Source: Reticulitermes speratus (Eukaryota; Arthropoda; Insecta; Blattodea; Rhinotermitidae). From it: 64,000 bases of DNA. Shown here piece after piece: positions 56,013 to 64,000 of this stretch; the first letter of the stretch is position 1; every line of letters begins with the position of its first letter. The stretch spans positions 12,144,781 through 12,208,780 of the forward strand of contig JAJKFL010000042.1 of assembly GCA_021186555.1 (NCBI GenBank), given 5' to 3'. The position numbers and the translations under genes were made by a program. The notes below the pieces were generated by a model that saw nothing but the letters and a program-made list of their open reading frames with translations, made no database searches and was not told the origin of the DNA.

Positions 56013-56776
56013 TTCAGTGGAATTAAGAATTAAGAAGTTGTTCTGTATACTGCTTCTTTCTTCTTAAATGGAACAAAGTGGTAAAAGGTTCTGTTTGTTT
56101 GTTTTTGTTTCAAATCGCTGGAACTATCTGCAACTTTCTGTATTTTAAAAATTGTTAAGGTTTTTGACATCAAGTTTGACACTCAGTTTACATCTGTCTG
56201 GTCTCATGTCAGCATCACGACATTCTTCACTTACCCTCTACGTTACAAACGGTGAAGGATCCTTAATACATCAATCTCAAATCTGCCTTAAACCTGAAAC
56301 GACAGTTTTGCAGCACCCTATAGTAATAATGTCGCTACCAGACAAAACATTACACACATTCTTTTGACAAAATTTGAATATTTTTTTTAGTCCTTTACAG
56401 CACAGTGTTAAATATATTTATCACCTGCATCAACATTTGGAATCACCAAACTCGCTGGTACATATATTGTATAAATGCCAAATATTCTGCCTTAGGTATC
56501 TTCTGGCGGTGCCTATTTTGAACATCAATGTGCAACACAAGCTATCCTGAATCAGGTTCTTCGTGGTTTTATATATACTCTCCTACTCTGCATAGTGTCT
56601 CAGTTAGGCCCTGACAACACTGTCTCAGATACTTTGAAGTTACATTTACGTGTGACATCCCGTTGTGTGTCAATGATATGAATAGATAAAATCTATATAT
56701 ATCAGTCTCAACATAACTATCTTTATTAGAAAATTTATTAGAAAATTTATTAGAAAATATATTCTGTTACTCTAAT
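56013..56776. other. No gene seen; 12-bp tandem repeat
   Basis: TTATTAGAAAAT is repeated three times exactly at 56723-56758, directly beside the 56.8 kb hammerhead-like motif. Confidence 0.6.
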
Positions 56777-56820
56777 TGAGCAGCTACCTGTTTGTAATTA
56801 ATTAGGTCATCTTCAGGCTC
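56777..56820 (-). ncRNA. Hammerhead-like motif, GAAA mutated
   Basis: Minus strand: GAGC/GCTC as stem I, CTGAAGA core, extra U, a TAATTAATTA self-complementary stem II region, then CAAAC in place of GAAAC, AG and GTA. The G-to-C change in the invariant GAAA should kill cleavage. Confidence 0.45.
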
Positions 56821-57074
56821 TAAAACTTTAAAACACACATTAAGGAAGACAATACATGATTAATCGTTGTTCTTTCATGAACTTTTAAGAAAAGCAGTAT
56901 AAAACTGAAAGAACGTAAAATAAAATAATACAAAATAGAATAAAACATGTTAATCGGATATATTACAATAATTATTTATAAATTGCATTGTATTTATATA
57001 TCATATATATTATATACGTAGACACCCAAGCATGAACAGTCAACACAACACTTTTTTTATCAAAATCGAAAATC
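56821..57074. other. No gene seen
   Basis: Short AT-rich gap between two hammerhead-like sites on the same strand; possibly one element. Confidence 0.35.
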
Positions 57075-57113
57075 ATCTACATGTTTCGGCTATGCAAAGC
57101 CATTCCCAGGCTG
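57075..57113 (-). ncRNA. Hammerhead-like motif (PLE type), core mutated
   Basis: Minus strand: CTGGGAA in place of CTGANGA, T, GGCT/AGCC stem II, GAAAC, AT, GTA. Stem III carries the same self-complementary ACATGT as the 13.2 kb copy. Stem I is absent. Confidence 0.5.
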
Positions 57114-58479
57114 AGTACAACTGTATAAATAAAGAATATACAAATTTGAACGTAACATTTTTAATGATATAATTTGCAGTTTGTTACCAGCCTTCAGGAA
57201 TAATCCTACAGTTCAAGGCAAAATATTTTATGGGATACCGACAGCGGGATAACACAAAAAATAACTTTTCACCTTCCCAAGACTGGGGAAATTCAGCGCC
57301 ATACTCAAGGATATGAAAAGAGCGCTCAGTTTCTCTTCCTCTAACAGTGTAACTTTTAAGGGAAGAATTGCAGCTTCTTGGCAGAATAGAATATCAGACG
57401 TAGCCCCTCAAAACTGCTACCCCAGACAACACCCTCCCTGCTAAACACATGTCTGGTCTCATTAAGAGTAGACAGGTCACCTGAGGTCACGAACAAGGAT
57501 AAAACATGGCGGACCAGCTGGTATAAACACGTGCGACCCAAAATGGTACCATCTTATTCGCAGAGAATTTACGTGAATTGCTGTTGAACGTGTGTAGGGA
57601 ATGTTTCTTAATTGTGCATCGTGTTAAGGAGATGTATCAAAATGCTAGTAGAGTAACCGAGGTTAGTTTAGTCCAATCATCTGGAGGTGCTTTGTAATAC
57701 CTAAGAATGATCCCAGGATCCGAAGCAGATAGTGACAACTTTTACACATTTTTGCGAAGTTCCTATACCTGTGTCGAAACCTTTACCACCAATTATTAGA
57801 AACATTCTATTTTCAGGTGCAACGGTCCCTAAAAACCTAGTCAACATAAGGCACTGTATGTACTCTTTTATACGTTCCTCAAATTTTTCATAATTTTCAT
57901 TATAATTCGTTATAAGTAACTTCTACTAATGCTTTAGAAAATTCTGATTTTTAGGCATTTTGATACATAAAAAACCTAGTACACACAAGGCCATAAATTG
58001 ACATGTCCTTTTATCTCATACTTCATTTCACAATTGCGGTTGAAAGTCTATGGGGAAGGCTTGCATGCATTTTTGTTTTATTATTCCCATATTCAAGTAA
58101 GCTCAATAAACTGCACATTTGGCAGTAAGTAATATTATACACTGCATTTGGAATATACCCATTTCATTCTTGTCTACCTCATGTAACAGCCTTGAATGAG
58201 TGAGTGAGTGAGTGAGCGAGTAGGTGGGGGGAGGGTGGTGGAGTCCCATGCTGGTTGCCATGAAAACCATTAGTAACTGGTTTAATTTTCTATGAGTTAC
58301 GCGTTCTTGGCGAAGAAAGGATTCGTATAATTGAAACAGGCTTCATTGTCAGATATGGTCTAAGGCTGAAGAAACAGTTGATCATCGAGCATATAAAAAA
58401 TGACAACACATGATGACGTAATTCGATAAATTAAATTAAGGCTTGGTTTTTTATAAATGCACGATAAAAAAGACAAGGA
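57114..58479. other. No gene seen; hammerhead trace and GAGT repeat
   Basis: CCTAAGAATGATCCCAGGAT followed by CCGAAGC at about 57699-57726 resembles the GATGATCC subtype at 48.5 kb but is decayed. A GAGT microsatellite lies at 58197-58220, followed by a G-rich run. Confidence 0.45.
58197..58242. repeat. (GAGT)n microsatellite and G-rich run
   Basis: About six GAGT units to 58220, then GGTGGGGGGAGGGTGGTGG at 58223-58241, which could form a G-quadruplex. Confidence 0.75.
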
Positions 58480-58765
58480 AGGAAAAAGGCAAATTTCACC
58501 ATATAATGTGCCATGAAGCAACACAGGAGGAGTAGAGGTATAGCCATTCTCTTTCTTAAACCCCGGCGCTAAATTGTGTTATGTGGTCAAGGCCACGGCC
58601 CGGCCGCTTTACCTTCGGGAAAGACCCGGTATTCATTTTAGAGGAGGCTGGGTGGGCATAGGGGCCCGTCTGGACTAGTGATGAATATTTCGTTCCGGGT
58701 TTCGAACCCTAAACCGTCTAATGTAGCTCGTGGATACTGTAACAGCTGATCACATAGCGGACAAA
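58480..58765 (-). repeat. SINE-A related copy, nearly complete
   Basis: The minus strand has B box AGGGTTTCGAACCC-like sequence (about 58698-58712), body CCCACCCAGCCTCC, CCGGGTCTTTCCCG, GGTAAAGCGGCCGGG, and 3' end GGTGAAATTTGCCTTT. With the 25.6 kb copy it defines the family layout. No clear target duplication. Confidence 0.8.
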
Positions 58766-59082
58766 TGGTTAGGTTTGTATGTATATATCTAAGTATGTAT
58801 TTATTTATGTATCTGTACCTTGGTGCAAAACTAGCTTATGGCACTTTCTCCTGAAATCGGGATTTTCCAGCTAATATGACTATTTTGAAGTAATGTTTTG
58901 TGCTGTAATAACCTATGACACGTCTTAATTGTTAAGGGTCGTGTTAGAATAAATCAATCTGTGTCTAAACTTAATCTTCAAAATTTAATTTTTTACAAAA
59001 CCTTCAACTTGATATCCACGAAATGTGACTTTTCTGACATAGGCTAGGGTTGCACCAAGGTACAGATATATATATAAATATC

Positions 59083-59333
59083 CTTTTTTTCCATGGCGCA
59101 ACACCCCTTAGTGGGCCAGGGCTCCTCATTTTCGAGGCTTCACGATCACACTCAGTTAGACACACCACACTCATAGGACTCGTCTGGACCAGTGATCACC
59201 CGACACAGAAAAATCTACCTAACAACACACAGCACTTATAAGAGAGAAACATCCATGCCTCCGGTGGGATTCAAACCCATAATCCCAGCAAGAGAGTGGC
59301 CTCAGACCCACACCTTAGACCGCGCGGCCACTG
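59083..59333 (-). repeat. SINE-C copy
   Basis: Minus strand: head GTGGCCGCGCGGTCTAAGG, B box GGGTTTGAATCCC (about 59268-59280), body as in the 45.8 kb copy but shorter in the middle, A-tail (T-run at 59083-59089). Confidence 0.85.
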
Positions 59334-61217
59334 GGATCGACATATGTATATCGTTACCCTGCTACATCACATTGCCTTCGCCGGGGATTAAATCCTGCTC
59401 TTCCATCCTGTTGAAAGTCACTATACTGACTGAGCTAGTTCTCCAAGCAAATATTTCTTGCTGCATACAGTTAAATTTACCCCTACCTAACAAGATTCCT
59501 TAAGTGTCCCCTCGCAGAAGTTGAAATCAAATCCCAGTTAACATAACCACACAACTCGATACACTGCAGGTAGCAGGCAGTTAGCTATCGCATTTTAAAG
59601 AATGTCGGATTCGTTTGATGTTCCGAAAAGGCTAAAAGGTGACATGATCCAACTAAGTGGAGAAAACATCTTTTAAGTTTACCTGGTCGTTTGTACAAGA
59701 TAAAGCTTCTTCTGGTTTAGGCAATGAATAGTAATAGTATAACGTTGATGGGCAAGCCGTGATGTTCTCAGTAGGGCCTCCATTCCAGCATCGTAACGCA
59801 GAAGTCGGCGATTCAAACCTCTCTATACATCAATACGGAATTTGCATATTGCACATTTTTGGCAGTAGGTTAAATAGAAAGTGAAAATACTTTTCATGAC
59901 ACGTGTTTTTTTTTCATCCAGTGGCGTAGCTGCGTTTTAACAACTCCAGTGGCGAGTAATCACAATAGCCGCCACTGACAAATTTACAAACTGTAACGTA
60001 ATTCTACTTTTTGTTGTTTTTCCTTTTATTTTAATCAAAAAGTTAAAATCTGTTGGGAACAGAAAATCGATTTTTTATTTAAATATATATTTTTCCTCAT
60101 ATTTTCCCAACTTTTGGAATCTGACGCTCGGGACAGCCAAACTAATCGCCCCCCTTTCTAGTTACGCTATTGACATTACCAATAGTTTCGTCTTGTGATT
60201 TGGCACTACTGTATCTGTGAACTATTACATGAATAGATCCCTGCTTAACCGACCTAAATGGAAGGCAGTGTTAGGACAGGTAATCGAAAAACTGAGTTAA
60301 TTCGCAGAAAGAATGAATGAATGAAAGCAAGAAAAGTGAGCATAAATTTACAGAACTTATGTTCTATTTACTAAATATATTAACGACTTATAATTACAAT
60401 TACACAATATTAACCTCTAATTAGGCCTACTTAATTACTTATATGCAAAAATTAATTTACAATGATTTAATTACTGTATGTAACTTATAATATGTTTAAA
60501 AATCTCTACAGCTTAGGACAGGATATTCGTGTGTTTCACATAATTCTCAGAACACACAGTGGTTATTTCTCTGAAAAGTATTAATCCTGCAGGTGTTTGT
60601 ATTATACAGGAGCTGTGTTTCACGTAAAAGGAACTAAAGCTATCAATATCATTGAAATAAATCTAAATCTTCAAAGGGATAAGTACAGTAGAATTTCATA
60701 AGAAATTAGCAAGGATTAGTTAACACAAAGCATTTTCTTCTAGAAAATAACAGAACTTAATATATCCACAGGAACAAAATACATTTCACTTGTAACAAAC
60801 GTCCAGCCAGCTCCACATAAAAATAAATATTACACGGATTGGCTTTATGATCAATCTTCAAGCAAACCTTTTATATGTACTGTAGAGGACACAATAGCTT
60901 AAGGAGTTTTGACAGCTCATAAAAGAGAAAAGAAACCACAAAATGCTCAATCATTTTTATATTTCTAAGTCACGTAGTACAAGCCGATGCAAATGGAAAA
61001 ACACGGGTTGTAAGTTGTTGAGATAGGACACAGACGGCAGTAGGAGAATTTTGTTCACACAGCACAAATCAGATTAGCTAATGGCCAGTACATGTTCAAG
61101 ACTGATACCCATGTAAGTAACATGTTATTCGAAATTTATTTCCCACTGCACAATAAAACCATTGTGCCTCCCTTAGAGATCCCAAACTTTGACTGCAGTT
61201 TTAGGGACATAATATTT
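59334..61217. other. No gene seen
   Basis: AT-rich, with a GAAT run near 60311-60325. A lone tRNA-like segment around 59780-59850 (GGCGATTCAAACC) is too weak to call a SINE. Confidence 0.5.
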
Positions 61218-61382
61218 TAGTGAGAATTCTACCAAACACATAAATATGTTAAGTCACCAACTGAATGCACTATTTATTTAAAAAAATACTATATGGTTTC
61301 TTAAAATATTTTAGTAAAACCATATAGTATTTTGTAAAATAACTAGTGTATTCAGTTGGTGACTTAACAATAATTGTGAAAA

Positions 61383-61574
61383 ATGCACGGTGATTATAGA
61401 ATAAAGTACGTTGATGCCAAACAAGCAAAACTAATACACACGTATAGGAACATCAAGGAAAAGCTGCTGAAGTCGAACGCGTCTATTTGGTTCAACAAGA
61501 TCTGCAAGGCTGAACAGCTTCACCCAAAGTACATCAACATCACAGTCAACGGAACCAATAAAAAAAAGCCATAA
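61383..61574 (+). pseudogene. N-terminal fragment of a Penelope-like polyprotein
   Basis: 63 codons starting at ATG 61383. The last part shows KLLKSNASIWFNKICK and HPKYINI, which resemble the segment upstream of the reverse transcriptase in Penelope-like polyproteins (recognition from memory). The frame stops at 61572-61574 just after an A-run. Read one frame over, the protein continues NAAIKYRINAE for about 15 residues before the DNA becomes the hammerhead region, so the stop is a frameshift in the A-run. The downstream direct repeat carries the same ATG context, as expected if the pseudo-LTR reaches into the ORF start. The catalytic domains are missing. A full-length PLE protein is roughly ten times longer. 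Confidence 0.6.
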
Positions 61575-61613
61575 CACCAAAAATGCAGCTATTAAATATA
61601 GGATCAACGCAGA

Positions 61614-61660
61614 GACCCCTGAGGATGGCTTCATGAGGAAGCCGAAACATATGTAGGGTT
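61614..61660 (+). ncRNA. Hammerhead ribozyme in the PLE pseudo-LTR, complete
   Basis: Stem I ACCC (61615-61618) pairs with GGGT (61656-61659), plus a G-U. The core CTGAGGA is at 61619-61625, followed by an extra T. Stem II GGCTTC/GAAGCC has six pairs and a 5-base loop. GAAAC is at 61644-61648. Stem III is AC/GT around ATAT, and the cleavage triplet GTA is at 61653-61655. Its place between the ORF and the downstream repeat ties this ribozyme type to the PLE and gives the likely source of the solitary copies at 13.2, 47.5 and 48.5 kb. Confidence 0.85.
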
Positions 61661-61810
61661 TTACTAAAATATTTTAAGAAACCATATATTATTTTTTTAA
61701 AATAAATAGTGCATTCAGTTGGTGACTTAACAATAATTGTGAAAAATGCATGGTGATTATAGAATAAAGTACATAAATATGCTTTTAGGAAAATTCAGAT
61801 TGCATATTCT

Positions 61811-62073
61811 TAAAGCTTTAAAGACTAAGACTAACTTAACTTCTATTGAAATATTTAGTTCCTGCCACTCAGCAAGCACGCTCCATCTTGGTTATAAAAA
61901 CCAGTCAGTTAATGCTGTTTTTACTGACATCCGTACAAAACACATAAAAGCGCTCTGTGGGCAGATTTCAGAATTTTTGAATGCTGGATCTGGTGGTACC
62001 TAAAGTAGTAACTGAGCACGAAAGGGCTAAAGCTGGTGGTAAGCATAGTAATCATTGTGCTTTAAAGGGTTAA
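61811..62073. mobile_element. MITE-P copy 5
   Basis: The interior GGTTATAAAAACCAGTCAGT, GCTGTTTTTACTGACATCCG and the right end GCTTTAAAGGGTTAA match the family. The left end is decayed. It sits directly after the PLE remnant. Confidence 0.7.
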
Positions 62074-62920
62074 GAAAAATGACATGATAGTACCATAATT
62101 AATATTTTAACATTTTGTGGTTAGTACAGTCTCACCAGGTTAAACTGTCAGAAATCCGCATCCCCCCCCCCAGAGTTCTCAAAATTTGAAAAGTAAGGCA
62201 CGCGTTAGGGGTGATTCATTCTGGTGGAGTTAGTCTTGGAAAGTATTAGTGGAATTGTAGCAGAATATAGTATTATGATTATAAATAACTGCAGCTTTCT
62301 TAGCGACTCATATGGATTTAAGGGTTTTCAGAGCAGGATGTTAAGATGTGCAGCTGTACCCAAGATAAAGCAAGCAACAGAATGATGCAGGAAATCATAT
62401 TACAGTTAGATTTGTCTACCTAATTGCATTATTAGAGTTTTGTTAAAATTATGAAGTCAGGGAGGATTGTGTATGTGAACTATACGCCATATATTTCATC
62501 TGGAGGGTGCAGGAATATATCTTCATCTGCATCAAGTTTAATTCGGAAAAGTCAAGGATAGAAGTCATGTACAAAATTTTGAACTAAATGGAAACTAATA
62601 TTACTGTGTGCCTTATGGAAATACATGTCTGTGTTTGGTATGGATTAAATTAATTCATACGAAAATCCTACAGCATAATTTGTGGCAGGGTAATGTATCA
62701 TCGGGTAGTTTCCTTACTTACGGATTGAGTACACATATCAATTTCTGGAAACCTCCACCACCTGCAAGTTAGGTACTTTGTATCTTTGTTAGTCAGTCAG
62801 TAGGAGAGTCATTTCGATCAGATAATTAAGTGTCGTTGCAGGTGACAGTAATTACATATTGCCAAGATGAGACACTGAATTTCACACAATAGTTGAGTTA
62901 GTTGATTACTTATTTAATTA
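62074..62920. other. No gene seen
   Basis: AT-rich; a C-run at 62162-62171. No recognised family. Confidence 0.5.
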
Positions 62921-63085
62921 CCGGTGGAATGAAATTGACAGGGGAAAACCAAAGTACTCGGGGAAAATCTGTCTCAGTGCCACTTTATCCACCACAAGTC
63001 CCACATTGACTGACCCGGGATCGAACCCGGGCCTTTCCGGTGACAGAGACCGGCGACTAACCTCCTGAGCCATAGCACGGCCCAC
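62921..63085 (-). repeat. SINE-B copy, head half
   Basis: Minus strand: GGCCGTGCTATGGCTCAGG head, B box GGGTTCGATCCC (about 63018-63029), body through CCCCGAGTACTTTGG and CCCCTGTCAATTTCATTCC, ending at the same point as the 39.6 and 49.3 kb copies. Confidence 0.8.
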
Positions 63086-63150
63086 TCAGTTAGTTAGTTA
63101 GTTAACTGGGTAGTTAGTTAGCTGTTTACTTGGTTAATTAGTTACTTAGA
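63086..63150. repeat. (TTAG)n imperfect repeat
   Basis: AGTT/TTAG units with interruptions, abutting the SINE-B head. It is not the insect TTAGG telomere repeat. Confidence 0.75.
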
Positions 63151-63782
63151 CACTGATATAGGCTGCCAGCGAGGAAGTCAGTCAATTATATCTTTGAGGT
63201 TTCTTTTAAATACAGAAAGCCAACCTTTCCTTTCACTAAAATTTCGTAAGACAGACAATTTTTCTAAAGCAGAGATCACGTAACTTATTTTTTCGGTAGA
63301 AACCGAGTTTGAATCTCGATTATGTAACTATGCTACATCGGTGTTTCTTGGTTTTCTGCAGTCACATGTCTAGAGGACACTTTAAAGAATATATTCTCGA
63401 TATATTGCACAATAATGCATTGTCGTTAAGCAACATAACATATTACTTATCTAGTACTACTGTTGTGTTGGATGTATTGGACTTCCGCGTAGACGATTAG
63501 ACAACATTTTCTCTATCCATATAATTCAGTCGGCGAGTCCTTTTAAAAGTCCAGGGCCACAAATCTGCAGTAACTTTCCTCTGTCTTAAGCAAGGTATAA
63601 ACACACAGGTAGAATCATTCCCTAGCAATATCGTCCTTTGCAGAGTTGAAACATCTTTTGAATTGAAGTGACATTACGCATTAAGCGTTCATACACAACA
63701 TGAAACACATACTTGCATTCATTGTTTAATATTTCTGAATCTCTAGGTCTGTATCCCGTATCTCACACTAACATGGTCGACT
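63151..63782. other. No gene seen
   Basis: AT-rich; a 63-codon plus-strand frame at 63309-63500 has no motif. Confidence 0.45.
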
Positions 63783-63860
63783 TATTTTTCTTCATTATCA
63801 TCTTCTTCTCCTTCTTCTTCGTCATCATCATCATCTTCTTCTTCTTCTTCTCCTCCTCCT
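63783..63860. repeat. (TTC/TCA)n pyrimidine-rich microsatellite
   Basis: CTT, ATC and TCC units on the plus strand. One minus-strand frame reads a Glu/Asp-rich run, but it is closed by stops on both sides. Confidence 0.85.
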
Positions 63861-64000
63861 CAAGCAGTAGTCTGTTGTGAAACTTGGCTTCCAGTAAAAT
63901 CTTCCTTAGATTCCCGACGGCCTCTGATCATTGCTTGCAAGAATTTTATTCCCATTATACTTAGATTCTCTTCAAATCGACTCTCCATTTTTCACGTGGT
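63861..64000 (-). other. Unrecognised 42-codon frame at the window edge
   Basis: On the minus strand an ATG at about 63984 opens MESRFEENLSIMGIKF and runs to a TGA at about 63856, just before the acidic-coding repeat in the same frame. A stop lies immediately upstream of the ATG. No family is recognised; it could be part of a transposable-element ORF or chance. Confidence 0.2.

Larger units (their letters stand above)
61218..61775 (+). mobile_element. Internally deleted Penelope-like retroelement
   Basis: Non-LTR-type retroelement remnant. The direct repeats 61341-61410 and 61711-61772 share TTCAGTTGGTGACTTAACAA, TTGTGAAAAATGCA and GGTGATTATAGAATAAAGTA. An inverted copy of the same terminus lies at about 61238-61310. 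Between the direct repeats are the start of an ORF (61383) and a hammerhead (61615-61659). Pseudo-LTRs with an inverted part and a hammerhead are the known PLE layout. The reverse transcriptase and GIY-YIG regions are absent, so most of the element is deleted and it could move only with help. Confidence 0.75.

Noticed and set aside
25602..63085. tRNA genes at the sites with GGTTCGAATC-type B boxes
   Set aside because: All lie in SINE heads followed by family-specific bodies; none folds as a full cloverleaf with a recognisable anticodon arm by eye.
63086..63150. Telomere-like repeat
   Set aside because: Units are TTAG with interruptions, not TTAGG.
63290..63335. B-box-like GAGTTTGAATCTCG as a SINE
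   Set aside because: No A box, body or second copy.

Overview
The window looks like gene-free nuclear DNA from an insect: AT-rich, non-coding and packed with old transposable elements. No reading frame resembles a host gene. The longest open frames (up to 150 codons) lie in SINEs, microsatellites or fold-back repeats. The tails of three LINE families resemble non-LTR retrotransposon tails I remember as abundant in cockroaches. Together with the Penelope-type hammerhead elements this suggests a blattodean (cockroach-like) genome, but the species is inference.

The main signal is a dense population of hammerhead-ribozyme motifs. About twenty sites on both strands have the order CTGANGA, an extra T, a hairpin, GAAAC (or GAAGC), 0-4 bases, GTA. 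Four are essentially complete, with a closing stem I: 13.2 kb (-), 47.5 kb (-), 48.5 kb (+) and 61.6 kb (+). The 61.6 kb copy lies in a Penelope-like element (PLE) remnant that keeps the start of its ORF between direct and inverted repeats, so a PLE origin is likely for that class. A second class ends in a shared ~70-base domain with a GGCGTNACATCCCAGAAGAC-like box and usually occurs as a fold-back (inverted-repeat) element. One member is a 119-bp palindrome flanked by an exact 11-bp target duplication.

Layout. 0-4 kb: SINE scraps and a CA repeat. 4-12 kb: AT-rich DNA with decayed hammerhead elements. 12-17.7 kb: LINE-3 tail, a complete hammerhead, two related fold-backs, SINEs, and an insertion with a 14-bp target duplication and a TTA tail. 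18-29.2 kb: microsatellites, fold-backs and a full SINE with a 12-bp duplication. 30-46 kb: SINEs A-D, LINE-1 and LINE-2 tails, four copies of a MITE with TTAA/CCC-type ends. 46.9-50 kb: four hammerhead-type sites and a dispersed repeat. 52.8-57.8 kb: LINE-1 tail, a dead mariner transposase end, two fold-backs. 58.4-64 kb: SINEs, the PLE remnant, a fifth MITE copy and a pyrimidine-rich tract.

Nothing here forms an operon or pathway. The elements are linked by parasitism: SINEs depend on LINE enzymes, MITEs on transposases, and the hammerhead elements presumably on PLE reverse transcriptase. No computation was run; alignments were made by eye, so element ends are approximate unless a target duplication fixes them.
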